Source of the DNA: Pseudomonadota bacterium
Lineage (GTDB): Bacteria > Pseudomonadota > Gammaproteobacteria > Competibacterales > Competibacteraceae
Direction of reading: 5' to 3'
DNA: 46,480 bases
Assembly: GCA_030917925.1 (NCBI GenBank)
Contig: JAUPTV010000022.1
Location: 1 to 46,480, forward strand
Of this stretch, positions 8,978-16,603 are shown piece by piece; within the stretch, counting starts at the first letter, position 1; the number at the start of each line of letters is the position of its first letter. The notes below the pieces were generated by a model, which searched no databases, was not told the origin of the DNA, and saw only the letters and a program-made list of their open reading frames with translations. A program made the position numbers and the translations under genes.

Positions 8978-9006
8978 CTGTTCGTCACTGGAAATTTCGT
9001 TATAAT
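8978..9006 (+). promoter_or_regulatory. sigma70-type promoter of lpp-like gene (perfect -10)
   Basis: A perfect TATAAT at 9001-9006 lies 95 bp before the lipoprotein ATG, in the gap after the L,D-transpeptidase stop. The -35 region is weak (around CTGTTC, 17 bp upstream), so only the -10 is well supported. A strong own promoter would fit an abundant Lpp-like protein. Confidence 0.55.
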
Positions 9007-9101
9007 GGGGCTTGTTGTGTAGAGACAAATTAGTTGTGTTATGGCAACATACCCATCACACCAGTTTTGCTTTGTTCATCGTGATCTCTGAGGAGTTGAA
9101 A

Positions 9102-9344
9102 ATGTCTGTGAAGACCCTGACCAAAATTTCCATGCTGGCCCTGGTGGCTGGATTGACCGTTGGCTGCGCCAGCACCAGCGATCTGAAAGCCGTGCAGCAG
9201 GATGCCAACGAAGCCAAGTCCATGGCCCGCAATGCGATGGATACCGCTAATGAAGCCAAGTCGATTGCCATGGATGCCAAGTCCGTGAGCATGGCGACTG
9301 AGGAAAAGATTAACCGGATGTTCAAGAAGTCGATGTACAAGTAA
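9102..9344 (+). CDS. Lpp/OprI-like alanine-zipper outer-membrane lipoprotein
   Basis: Small major-lipoprotein-like protein of 80 residues. The signal peptide ends in GLTVGC, giving lipidation at Cys22 and a mature part of 59 residues, nearly the same as E. coli Lpp (58). The mature region is a heptad-type Ala-rich helix (VQQDANEAKSMARNAMDTAN and following), like OprI, expected to trimerise. The last residue is Lys (KSMYK), the position through which Lpp is covalently linked to peptidoglycan by L,D-transpeptidases. SD GAGGAG at 9090-9095 and a perfect -10 upstream fit high expression. It is flanked by two L,D-transpeptidase genes, one likely responsible for its anchoring (inference). Confidence 0.85.
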   Translation: MSVKTLTKISMLALVAGLTVGCASTSDLKAVQQDANEAKSMARNAMDTANEAKSIAMDAKSVSMATEEKINRMFKKSMYK

Positions 9345-9370
9345 GCCGGACTTCGCCACGGCAGAATTCA

Positions 9371-9408
9371 AAAAACCCCGCGACCTTCACTGGCCGCGGG
9401 GTTTTTTT
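9371..9408. terminator. bidirectional rho-independent terminator
   Basis: A 12-bp stem, AAAAACCCCGCG at 9371-9382 pairing with CGCGGGGTTTTT at 9395-9406, loop of 12 nt, with a T run continuing to 9408. The A run on the left makes it work in both directions. It lies between the convergent lpp-like gene (ends 9344) and the second L,D-transpeptidase gene (ends 9417). Confidence 0.9.
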
Positions 9409-9416
9409 ATGTCGAT

Positions 9417-10625
9417 TTACAGCCGATTAGCGGCTGGCTGCAGCGGATAGGGTGGGTAGACCGGAGGGCGGATCGTCGACGGGGGTTCAGTCGCTGCTGG
9501 ATACGGCGGATACGAATAAGACGGGGGATAGCTTGGGCGGTTGGGAACGTAACCTGGCGCAGCCGTCACCGGCCGTGGGGGAGGCTGAACGGACGTTCGA
9601 TAAGGCAACTTTTCCTCGGCATTAAACCCGGCAGCGTCATTCGTGTAGGGCAAGGGCACCGGGGCCGGGCCAGCCAGTGACTCCGGCGGAGTTGAGCCGG
9701 GCAAGGCGGCAATCGAAGCCGGAATGCCGCTGACTTGCTCAATCGCTGCTGCCAGCGCCGCCTGATCCACGCCTGGCATATCAGGCCCCGTCTTGGCGAT
9801 CACGACTTGAATGGCCTGCTCCAAAGTGACTTTGATCGGAATATTGTCTTCCGCCAGTGGTTCGTGCGCTTCGACCTGCCAATGACCGTTGATGCGCCCC
9901 ACTTTAATCGGTTGGTCGATCAACCGCACTGGGGTGCCTACTGGAACCTTGCCAAACAGATTTTCGATGTCTTCCGGGTACATGCGGACACAGCCGTGTG
10001 TAACCCGCATACCGATGCCGAACGGTTTGTTCGTGCTGTGGATCAGGTAGCCGGGGACGCCCAGTCGCATAGCGTAGCGGCCCAGTGGATTGTCGGGACC
10101 GCCCGGGATCACGTCGGGCAGGATGTCGCCCTCTCTGGCGTGCTCCGCCTTGATCGACGCCGGGGGGCGCCAGGCGGGGTCAACGTCCTTGGCTACGACT
10201 TTGGTCAGGCCCATGGGGGTTTTCCAATCCATCCGGCCAATGCTGACCGGATAGGTATGGACCACCCGCTCTTCGCCCGGCCCAGCCTTGGGGTAGTAGT
10301 ACAACCGCAATTCCGCCGTGTTCAGCACGAGACCCTCGCGCGGGGTATCGGGGAGAATATAGCGGGTAGGCAACACCATGGGTGTCCCTTCGCCGGGTGC
10401 CCAGCGATCCACGCCGGGATTGGCGTGAACCATCTCGTCATAGCCCAGACTGTGGCGGCGGGCGATGTCGAGCAGGGTATCGTCCTTGGTCGCATAAATC
10501 ACCTTCACCTGACCGATGACATCATTATCGGGGGGCGGCAGGGGATAGACCGCAGCTTGGGCGGCGCTGGCGGACAGCCAGCCCAGCATCAGCCAGCAGG
10601 CGGGTTTCAAGCGGTAGCTCGGCAT
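9417..10625 (-). CDS. L,D-transpeptidase with LysM domain (ErfK/YbiS type)
   Basis: Periplasmic L,D-transpeptidase of the ErfK/YbiS/YcfS/YnhG type, 402 residues (E. coli members are about 300-335). It has a signal peptide (about 1-24, ending ASAAQA), a LysM peptidoglycan-binding repeat (about 38-85, with DDTLLDIARRHSLGYDEMVH), and the YkuD domain (about 95-245) with the full catalytic block THGCVRM (Cys212) and LGRYAMRLGVPGYLIHST. The C-terminal 100 residues are Pro-rich and of low complexity, an extra compared with the E. coli enzymes. In E. coli such enzymes attach Lpp to peptidoglycan; the convergent Lpp-like gene next door supports that role. The upstream neighbour hoxF is divergent. Confidence 0.9.
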   Translation of the reverse strand: MPSYRLKPACWLMLGWLSASAAQAAVYPLPPPDNDVIGQVKVIYATKDDTLLDIARRHSLGYDEMVHANPGVDRWAPGEGTPMVLPTRYILPDTPREGLVLNTAELRLYYYPKAGPGEERVVHTYPVSIGRMDWKTPMGLTKVVAKDVDPAWRPPASIKAEHAREGDILPDVIPGGPDNPLGRYAMRLGVPGYLIHSTNKPFGIGMRVTHGCVRMYPEDIENLFGKVPVGTPVRLIDQPIKVGRINGHWQVEAHEPLAEDNIPIKVTLEQAIQVVIAKTGPDMPGVDQAALAAAIEQVSGIPASIAALPGSTPPESLAGPAPVPLPYTNDAAGFNAEEKLPYRTSVQPPPRPVTAAPGYVPNRPSYPPSYSYPPYPAATEPPSTIRPPVYPPYPLQPAANRL

Positions 10626-10929
10626 GGAAACGTCTCATTTTCAGTGGTGGCCTAAAATGACCGGAATTTTGCCTGTAATCCCCCGGCAACGCCATAGCGT
10701 ACTGATTCCAGGAAATGGGAAAACCGGCGCGGTATGGAGATTTTGAGTCGAGAAATTGCGGTGATGTTCCCGACGGAAAGGGTGATAACAACCGTAAGGA
10801 AAAAACGGCTTTTGACCCCCGATTGCGTTATGCTTGGTGTTATTTAATTGAACGGCCTGCCCGATAAAATCCCGCGCCATCCGCATTTTCACGCCGGCGG
10901 ATCGGCAGTCATAATGATGGAGGTGGTCC
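10626..10929. other. 304-bp divergent intergenic region (L,D-transpeptidase / hoxF)
   Basis: No coding sequence is supported. It must contain the promoters of both divergent genes. I looked for sigma70 and sigma54 elements: TTGACC at 10812 has no -10 at correct spacing, and no GG-N10-GC sigma54 site was found. GGAGGTGG just before 10930 is the hoxF ribosome-binding site. Confidence 0.5.
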
Positions 10930-12756
10930 ATGGCGGAACCCCAATCCAGTGCGCTGACCGAAACGGTTTGCGATATCGTTCAACGTCACAGTGGTATGCC
11001 GACCCGGTTACTGCAAATCCTGCGCGATGTGCAGGATCAATTGACTTGGCTGGCACCCGAAACGCTTGATCAGGTGGCCCAGGAACTCGGCATTTCGCCG
11101 AACAAGGTTCACAGTGTCGCCGAGTTTTATTCCTTTCTTTATACCGCGCCGCGCGGTTGCTACGACATCCTGTTCAGCGACAACATTACGGACCGGATGC
11201 TGGGCAACCGCGAATTGCTGCACTATCTCTGCGACCGGCTGAAGGTCGACATTGGCGAAACCCGCGCGGATGGAACAGTCACGGTCGGTACGACGTCCTG
11301 TACCGGCATGTGTGATCAGGGACCAGCGGCACTGGTCAATGGCTATACGCTGACGCGCCTGGATCAGACGCGGTTGGATCGGATTGCCGAACTGGTGGAA
11401 AGCCGGATGCCGCTGGAACAGTGGCCACCGGAATTTTTTGAAGTATCGAGCAATATCCGCCGCGCCGATATTCTGCTGGGACGGCATTTTGCGGATGGCG
11501 CGGCGTTGCGGGCGGTGTTGAAGCGCGGCGCGGCGGTGATTCTGGAAGAAATGGTCAAGTCCGGCTTGCGCGGTCAGGGCGGCGCGGGTTTCAAATCCGC
11601 CGCCAAGTGGATTTCCTGCCGCGATGCGCCCGGCGATGTGAAGTATGTGGTTTGCAACGCGGATGAAGGCGAACCGGGCACCTTTAAAGATCGGGTGCTG
11701 ATGCAGGATTTTGCGGACCTGGTGTTTGAAGGCATGACCCTGTGTGGCCGGGTGATCGGCGCGGAACATGGCTTTGTGTACTTGCGTGGCGAATATCGCT
11801 ATCTGTTGCCCTCGCTCAAGGCGACGCTGCAACGCCGTCGTGAAGCCGGACTGCTGGGCAACGGGATTCTCGGCGATCCTACGTTCAATTTTGACATCGA
11901 CATTCATCTGGGCGCTGGCGCGTATGTTTGCGGCGAGGAATCAGCGCTGATCGAATCGCTGGAAGGCAAGCATGGTGTTCCCCGTATCCGTCCGCCGTTT
12001 CCGACCACGCATGGCTATTTGAACAAGCCCACGGTGGTCAACAACGTCGAAACATTTGCCACCACGGCCAAGATTGCGGTGGAAGGCGGCGATTGGTTCG
12101 CCAGTCGCGGCACACTGGAATCGAAAGGCACCAAGCTGCTCAGTCTGAGTGGCGACTGCGAGCGGCCCGGCATTTATGAATATCCGTTCGGCGTGACCGT
12201 GCGGCGGGTTCTCGAAGATTGCGGAGCGCGGGACGCCCAGGGCATTCAGATGGCCGGTCCAGCGGGTCACATGATTTCGGCTAAACAGTTCGACCGGCGG
12301 ATTTGCTTTGAGGATTTGGCCACTGGCGGTTCGTTCATGGTGTTTGACCAGAGCCGCGATATTTTGGACGGCATCCGCAATTTTGCTCACTTCTTCGTCC
12401 ATGAAAGCTGTGGATTCTGTACACCCTGCCGGGTCGGCACGTCGTTAATGCGCGATCTGGTGATCAAGGTGCATACCGGGCATGGCACGCTTTACGATCT
12501 CGATGAGATGCGGAATCTGGGGCGGATCATGCAAGTCAGTTGTCATTGTGGACTCGGCCAGACCGCGCCCAATCCAGTGCTGGACAGTCTGGAACAGTTC
12601 CCGGAAGCTTATGAGCAGCGACTGCGCGCTACGACATTTGAACCGGCGTTTGATTTGAATGCGGCATTGGAAGAGGCCCGTCAAATTTCGGGCCGCACCG
12701 ATGCGGGCGCGTATTTGCTTGACGAAGATTTGTTGCTGATAGGAGCGATGCCATGA
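10930..12756 (+). CDS. hoxF: NAD-reducing hydrogenase diaphorase subunit HoxF
   Basis: Flavoprotein of the bidirectional NAD(P)-linked [NiFe] hydrogenase: it exchanges electrons between NAD(H) via FMN and the Fe-S chain. The 608 residues match the fused HoxF form (Ralstonia eutropha about 602): a NuoE-like part (about 1-165, with CTGMCDQGP as part of a [2Fe-2S] site) and a NuoF-like part (about 175-600) with the NADH-binding glycine loop GLRGQGGAGFKSAAKW, the FMN segment CNADEGEPGTFKDR and the [4Fe-4S] ligands in ESCGFCTPCR (about 492-501) and VSCHCGLG (about 537). SD GGAGG before ATG. The stop overlaps the hoxU start (ATGA), indicating coupled translation. The gene could only be confused with nuoEF, but the fusion and the hoxU/hoxY neighbours settle it. 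Confidence 0.95.
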   Translation: MAEPQSSALTETVCDIVQRHSGMPTRLLQILRDVQDQLTWLAPETLDQVAQELGISPNKVHSVAEFYSFLYTAPRGCYDILFSDNITDRMLGNRELLHYLCDRLKVDIGETRADGTVTVGTTSCTGMCDQGPAALVNGYTLTRLDQTRLDRIAELVESRMPLEQWPPEFFEVSSNIRRADILLGRHFADGAALRAVLKRGAAVILEEMVKSGLRGQGGAGFKSAAKWISCRDAPGDVKYVVCNADEGEPGTFKDRVLMQDFADLVFEGMTLCGRVIGAEHGFVYLRGEYRYLLPSLKATLQRRREAGLLGNGILGDPTFNFDIDIHLGAGAYVCGEESALIESLEGKHGVPRIRPPFPTTHGYLNKPTVVNNVETFATTAKIAVEGGDWFASRGTLESKGTKLLSLSGDCERPGIYEYPFGVTVRRVLEDCGARDAQGIQMAGPAGHMISAKQFDRRICFEDLATGGSFMVFDQSRDILDGIRNFAHFFVHESCGFCTPCRVGTSLMRDLVIKVHTGHGTLYDLDEMRNLGRIMQVSCHCGLGQTAPNPVLDSLEQFPEAYEQRLRATTFEPAFDLNAALEEARQISGRTDAGAYLLDEDLLLIGAMP

Positions 12757-13493
12757 GCGAGGAATTGAGTTTCACGCTGGACGGGCGGCGGATTCCGTTC
12801 CAGGACGGTCAGACGGTCATGGACGCGGCGCTGGCGGCGGGCATTTACATTCCCCATTTATGCTTTAACCCGGACTTTGCCCCGCATGGCAGTTGCCGGG
12901 TGTGTCTAGTAAAGGTCAATAGCCGATTCCAGGCGTCCTGCACGACGCCAGCGGCGGATGGGCTGGCCGTACAGAGCGAGACTGAGGAATTGCGGGAGAT
13001 TCGGCGCGGTATTTTGCAAATGCTGTTTGTCGAGGGCAATCATGTCTGCCCGGCTTGTGAAAAGAGCGGGGCTTGTCAGTTGCAGGCGGTGGCTTATTAC
13101 GTCGGGATGCTGAATCCGCATTTCAGCCATTTTTACCCGCGCCGACCGGTGGATGCGTCGCATTCTGAAGCGGTAATTGATTTTAACCGCTGCATTCTAT
13201 GTGAATTGTGCGTCCGAGCCAGTCGGGATGTGGATGGCAAGAATATTTTTGCCGTGCAGGGGCGCGGGATTGAGGCGCATCTGGTGGTGAATACCCCATC
13301 TGGTAAATTAGGCGCGACGAATTTCAGCATTCATGACAAGGCGGCGCAGGTATGTCCGACCGGAGCCATTCTGACTAAACATCAGGGGTATAACACACCA
13401 ATTGGTCAGCGGCTGTATGACCGCAAGCCGATTAGCGTGGTCGGTGATGTGGCGCATTTGCCAGAAAGCCGGGGAGGGCGTCGCCATGATTGA
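12753..13493 (+). CDS. hoxU: NAD-reducing hydrogenase diaphorase subunit HoxU
   Basis: Iron-sulfur subunit that wires HoxF to the hydrogenase module; homologous to the N-terminal part of NuoG. The 246 residues (about 234 in R. eutropha) contain an N-terminal [2Fe-2S] ferredoxin fold (CFNPDFAPHGSCRVC plus a later Cys in ASCTTPA), the His/Cys cluster region HVCPACEKSGACQLQ, and a [4Fe-4S] site with CILCELC and CPTGAI. The central Cys pattern is complete as far as I can see. Start ATG overlaps the hoxF stop by 4 bp; its 3' end overlaps hoxY by 8 bp, so hoxFUY is a tightly coupled operon. Confidence 0.95.
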   Translation: MSEELSFTLDGRRIPFQDGQTVMDAALAAGIYIPHLCFNPDFAPHGSCRVCLVKVNSRFQASCTTPAADGLAVQSETEELREIRRGILQMLFVEGNHVCPACEKSGACQLQAVAYYVGMLNPHFSHFYPRRPVDASHSEAVIDFNRCILCELCVRASRDVDGKNIFAVQGRGIEAHLVVNTPSGKLGATNFSIHDKAAQVCPTGAILTKHQGYNTPIGQRLYDRKPISVVGDVAHLPESRGGRRHD

Positions 13494-14028
13494 ATCCAAA
13501 TTGAAAGTGGCGACCTGTTCTCTAGCCGGTTGTTTTGGCTGCCACATGTCGTTGCTGGATCTGGACGAGCGGTTGTTCGAACTAGTGGATCGGATCGAAC
13601 TGGATCGCAGTCCATTGACCGATATTAAGGAATTGGGAGAATGCGATGTTGGCCTGATTGAGGGTGGGGTGTGCAATGCTGAGAATGTGCATGTGCTGAT
13701 GGAATTCCGGGCGCGGTGCAAGATTCTTGTGGCGATTGGTGCCTGTGCGTTGAATGGCGGCGTTCCGGCCATGCGGAATCAATTCAGCCTCAAGGAATGT
13801 CTGGAGGAGTCCTATCTGAAGGAGATCGGGTTAGTGAATCCCCAGATTCCTGATGATCCGGAGCTGCCATTGCTACTGAATAAGGTGCATCCGTTGCATG
13901 AAGTGGTGAAAATTGACTATTTCCTGCCGGGTTGTCCACCGTCCGCCGATACTATCTGGACCTTCATTAGTCAACTGCTGTCGGGACAGCCGATTGCGCT
14001 GTCTTATACACAGATTCATTATGATTGA
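13486..14028 (+). CDS. hoxY: [NiFe] hydrogenase small subunit HoxY
   Basis: Small subunit of the bidirectional [NiFe] hydrogenase, carrying the cluster proximal to the Ni-Fe site that itself is in HoxH. The 180 residues show the expected Cys motifs: CSLAGCFGCHMSLLD, EGGVCNAENVHVL, GACALNGGVPAMRN and LPGCPPSADTIW. Start at 13486 has a GGGGAGGG Shine-Dalgarno and gives the family N-terminus; it overlaps hoxU by 8 bp. The partner gene hoxH, normally directly downstream, is absent: only 54 bp follow before an AT-rich methyltransferase gene. Function therefore depends on a hoxH elsewhere in the genome. Confidence 0.93.
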   Translation: MIESKLKVATCSLAGCFGCHMSLLDLDERLFELVDRIELDRSPLTDIKELGECDVGLIEGGVCNAENVHVLMEFRARCKILVAIGACALNGGVPAMRNQFSLKECLEESYLKEIGLVNPQIPDDPELPLLLNKVHPLHEVVKIDYFLPGCPPSADTIWTFISQLLSGQPIALSYTQIHYD

Positions 14029-14042
14029 GAGATTTTTATAAA

Positions 14043-14065
14043 CTCCCTTCAGAAATTGGAGGGAG
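14043..14065 (+). terminator. hairpin between hoxY and methyltransferase gene
   Basis: CTCCCTTC (14043-14050) can pair with GGAGGGAG (14058-14065), 7 of 8 Watson-Crick or wobble, loop of 7 nt. It is not followed by a T run, so it is at best a weak terminator; it could instead influence methyltransferase expression. It lies 15 bp after the hoxY stop. Confidence 0.4.
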
Positions 14066-14082
14066 ACGATTAGGTTAATTTC

Positions 14083-15030
14083 ATGAAGCAACTTGCTTTA
14101 GCTGAATCACTGGAACGATTACCACTGGCAAAAGGCAGTGCGTCTGCCTTTAAGCCAGTGACAGAGGGATTCCAGATTCAATACGAGCATCCGCATGGAT
14201 GCCTATATCAGGGCGACTCGATCCAATGGCTGACGTCTTTGGATAGTTCCAGTGTTGATCTGGTATTTGCTGATCCTCCATATAATATTAAAAAAGCAGA
14301 TTGGGATACCTTTGAGAGTCAGGAAGAATACATCAAGTGGTCTGTTCAGTGGATTACTCAGGCGTCGCGTGTCCTAAAACCTACTGGATCTCTATATGTC
14401 TGTGGATTTTCGGAAATTCTGGCTGATTTAAAACATCCGGCTTCCCGATATTTCAAGCATTGTCGCTGGCTAATATGGCATTATAAAAACAAGGCGAACC
14501 TGGGCCGGGATTGGGGACGGTCCCATGAAAGTATCATTCACTTTCGTAAATCAGACTCCACTCAACTTAATATCGGCGATGTACGAACGCCTTACGGGGC
14601 GCATACATTAAAATATCCTTCACACCCACAAGCGGAAAGCAGCGCTTATGGCAATGGCGTCAGTAAACAACGCGAAAATTGGATTCCGCATCCCAAAGGC
14701 GCTAAGCCAAAAGATGTTATTGATATCCCGACAACTTGTAATGGAATGGGCGAGAAAACGCCACACCCTACACAAAAACCTGAAGAATTATTGCGAAAAT
14801 TTGTTCTTGCCTCTTCAAACGAGGGTGATCTAGTTATTGACCCATTTTCTGGTTCTGGAACCACGATAGTTGTCGCTGAACAATTAAATCGTCGTTGGAT
14901 GGGTTGCGACTTAAATACTCAATATAACCATTGGGCGATTGACAGATTAAAGAATGTTCGCCGTATGACAACAGAAGAATGGATTGTTCAAGACCGTAAA
15001 ACGACTGAGCGCCGGGAATCGATTCGATGA
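14083..15030 (+). CDS. site-specific DNA methyltransferase (beta-class, DPPY)
   Basis: Amino-DNA methyltransferase of 315 residues. The catalytic motif IV (FADPPYNI, about 62-69) comes before the SAM-binding motif I (IDPFSGSGTT, about 250-259), the order of beta-class N6-adenine/N4-cytosine enzymes. HPTQKPEELLRKFV just before motif I is also typical. DPPY favours adenine, but the target base and recognition site cannot be read from sequence. The gene is markedly more AT-rich than hoxFUY or surE on either side, a sign of transfer. A nuclease-like gene follows in the same direction, suggesting a type II restriction-modification pair. Confidence 0.9.
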   Translation: MKQLALAESLERLPLAKGSASAFKPVTEGFQIQYEHPHGCLYQGDSIQWLTSLDSSSVDLVFADPPYNIKKADWDTFESQEEYIKWSVQWITQASRVLKPTGSLYVCGFSEILADLKHPASRYFKHCRWLIWHYKNKANLGRDWGRSHESIIHFRKSDSTQLNIGDVRTPYGAHTLKYPSHPQAESSAYGNGVSKQRENWIPHPKGAKPKDVIDIPTTCNGMGEKTPHPTQKPEELLRKFVLASSNEGDLVIDPFSGSGTTIVVAEQLNRRWMGCDLNTQYNHWAIDRLKNVRRMTTEEWIVQDRKTTERRESIR

Positions 15031-15044
15031 ATGTACAGGATTTT

Positions 15045-15060
15045 GTTCTTCGAGGGTTCT
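15045..15060 (-). repeat. inverted copy of 16-bp repeat
   Basis: GTTCTTCGAGGGTTCT is the exact reverse complement of AGAACCCTCGAAGAAC at 15181-15196. With one indel the match extends to about 24 bp (TTGTGGAA here against TTCCAT there). It lies 15 bp after the methyltransferase stop. Confidence 0.8.
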
Positions 15061-15173
15061 TGTGGAATCGGCCCAGTCAGTCTTTCTTGGAGAAAACATA
15101 GCTGCTTTCCAGATCAATAAGCCTATTAAAAATAGGGATTATTTCAGAAAACGAGTTTATTCTGCTTTGATAT

Positions 15174-15206
15174 GTTCCATAGAACCCTCGAAGAACCAGA
15201 AATTTC
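15174..15206 (+). repeat. direct repeat copy 1 upstream of nuclease gene
   Basis: GTTCCAT-AGAACCCTCGAAGAACC-AGAAATTTC, 33 bp. An imperfect second copy occurs at 15871-15904 in the same orientation, and the central 16 bp occur inverted at 15045-15060. It ends 20 bp before the likely nuclease start. Confidence 0.8.
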
Positions 15207-15226
15207 TCCACACAAATGGACTAACC

Positions 15227-15835
15227 ATGTCATACAGCGATTTCAGCATTAAAAAAACCCAAGATGACTTTGGATTAGAGATAGTCGAAGGTTTAGGTAT
15301 TTTTTCAAACATTGAAAGTTCTGAAATCAGTGACTATTTCTCTAAAACTCTTGAGGAAAATCTGCCATTAGCTGTGGCTATAAATACGGAAAAAGCGAAA
15401 TCCGAACTCATCATTTCGGATGTGCTAATTGAGGTAAGAAAAAAATTCAATCGAAAGATCAGTTTTTTCTCGGGCGTAGAATTTAATATTGACAAAGATA
15501 GAGGCTTGAATGGTTATTGTGATTTTATAGTGAGCTTGTCTTCAGAGCAGCTATTTATAAAATCGCCAGTGATCGCTCTTGTAGAGGCAAAGAATGAAAA
15601 CATGATGAGTGGATTGGGTCAATGCATTGCTGAAATGATAGCCGCTAAAATATTTAATGAAAAAGAAGGGAACGATATACCCATAACCTATGGCACCGTT
15701 ACGACTGGAATATTTTGGAAATTCCTGAAATTGTCAGATAATACGGTTTACATTGATCTTAAAGATTATAGCATTGAAGATCATCCAGGTAGGGTTATTG
15801 GGATATTGTCATCGATGATGGAGCAAAAAGCCTGA
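15227..15835 (+). CDS. PD-(D/E)xK nuclease-like protein, putative restriction endonuclease
   Basis: A 202-residue protein that I read as a restriction-endonuclease-type nuclease. Residues about 96-125 contain GYCDFIVSL followed by VIALVEAKNEN, the D...ExK layout of the PD-(D/E)xK fold, then a helix with GLGQCIAEMIAAK. I cannot name a specific restriction enzyme family. The frame is open upstream to 14984, overlapping the methyltransferase; ATG 15227 is the most plausible start, though its Shine-Dalgarno is poor. Composition is AT-rich like the methyltransferase. The gene is bracketed by 33-bp imperfect direct repeats. Alternative: a DUF-type nuclease or type I restriction N-terminal-like protein not tied to the methyltransferase. 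Confidence 0.65.
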   Translation: MSYSDFSIKKTQDDFGLEIVEGLGIFSNIESSEISDYFSKTLEENLPLAVAINTEKAKSELIISDVLIEVRKKFNRKISFFSGVEFNIDKDRGLNGYCDFIVSLSSEQLFIKSPVIALVEAKNENMMSGLGQCIAEMIAAKIFNEKEGNDIPITYGTVTTGIFWKFLKLSDNTVYIDLKDYSIEDHPGRVIGILSSMMEQKA

Positions 15836-15870
15836 CCAGCGCATCTCGCGTGAATATCTCCAGTCTGGCT

Positions 15871-15904
15871 GTTCCATAAGAACATTCGAAGAACCGACAA
15901 TTTC
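15871..15904 (+). repeat. direct repeat copy 2 downstream of nuclease gene
   Basis: GTTCCATA-AGAACATTCGAAGAACC-GACAATTTC, an imperfect copy of 15174-15206 (one inserted A, a CC-to-AT change and a few changes at the right end). It begins 35 bp after the nuclease stop. Confidence 0.75.
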
Positions 15905-16003
15905 AACAGGTGCTTGAACAATTAAAATTTGGTGAAAAACCAGAAAATGTATTGCGCCAAAATGTGATTGAGCGGATGACGCCGAACCCTTCGCAGCGGC
16001 AAC
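15880..16003 (+). pseudogene. possible gene remnant next to the restriction-modification pair
   Basis: After an in-frame stop at 15877-15879 the frame encodes about 38 residues with a natural-looking composition (QFQQVLEQLKFGEKPENVLR...) before running antisense into the smrB-like gene. The first residues come from the repeat. A GTG at 15910 is the only start and has no good ribosome site. I take it as the tail of a broken gene, family unknown; it may also be non-coding. Confidence 0.3.
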
Positions 16004-16549
16004 CTAAGCTACCCGCCGCAACAACACATAAACCGCCCCCGTCCCTCCGTCCACCGCCCGCGCCGAACAAAACGCTAGCACCTCATCGCGCTGGCGCAAC
16101 CAATGATTCACCTTTTGCTTGAGCACCGGCCCCCGGTGACGCGAACCCTTCCCCTTACCGTGGATAATGCGCACACAATGCGCGTTATCGCGGCGGGCCT
16201 GATGCAGAAAAGCTGTGAACGCTTCCTTGGCGGCAGCGACCGTCATCCCGTGTAAATCCAGCGCCGTCCCCACCTGGAAATGGCCGCGCCGCAGTTTGCG
16301 CAACACCGCCTGCTGCACCCCATCCCGGCGGTAGTACAATTCCTCACCCGTCTCCAGATCCGCCGGCTCGAAATAATCCGAAATCATGTCGGTCAGCACT
16401 TGGCGCTCATCGGCCAGGGTAAAGCGGGGAATCGGCGCGGGATGAACCGGCGCAGGAGCCACCCGGTCGCAACGCAGTGGCTTGACCACACCGACCGTTT
16501 GCCGGAACAGTTCCCGGTCGCGGGGATCAAGCGTAAACCGCACGTTCAT
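16004..16549 (-). CDS. Smr-domain protein, SmrB-like ribosome rescue endonuclease
   Basis: Small MutS-related (Smr) domain protein of 181 residues, close to E. coli SmrB/YfcN (183), which cuts mRNA between collided ribosomes. The N-terminus ([20 protein letters not shown]) resembles the SmrB extension, and the Smr domain (about 95-180) has the key DLHGMT motif, IIHGKGKGS and [10 protein letters not shown]. Start at 16549 gives a family-like N-terminus. It is divergent from surE with about 50 bp between the starts. Its 3' end faces the AT-rich restriction-modification segment, so the transfer boundary lies just beyond 16004. Confidence 0.85.
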   Translation of the reverse strand: MNVRFTLDPRDRELFRQTVGVVKPLRCDRVAPAPVHPAPIPRFTLADERQVLTDMISDYFEPADLETGEELYYRRDGVQQAVLRKLRRGHFQVGTALDLHGMTVAAAKEAFTAFLHQARRDNAHCVRIIHGKGKGSRHRGPVLKQKVNHWLRQRDEVLAFCSARAVDGGTGAVYVLLRRVA

Positions 16550-16603
16550 AAACGCCTCGCTGGAGGTGAAGAATCTTGCCCCAAAGATATAAGGATAACG
16601 ATG

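Noticed and set aside
9735-10655. 306-codon plus-strand frame opposite the LysM L,D-transpeptidase
   Set aside because: Antisense to a well-supported enzyme with an intact catalytic motif; no family features.
10812-10834. Possible hoxF promoter TTGACC ... TATGCT
   Set aside because: Spacer is only 11 bp, too short for sigma70; no alternative -10 at 16-18 bp.
15879-15895. TTCGAA in the repeat as the recognition site of the restriction-modification pair
   Set aside because: Only one of the three repeat copies contains TTCGAA, and the specificity cannot be read from the protein sequence.
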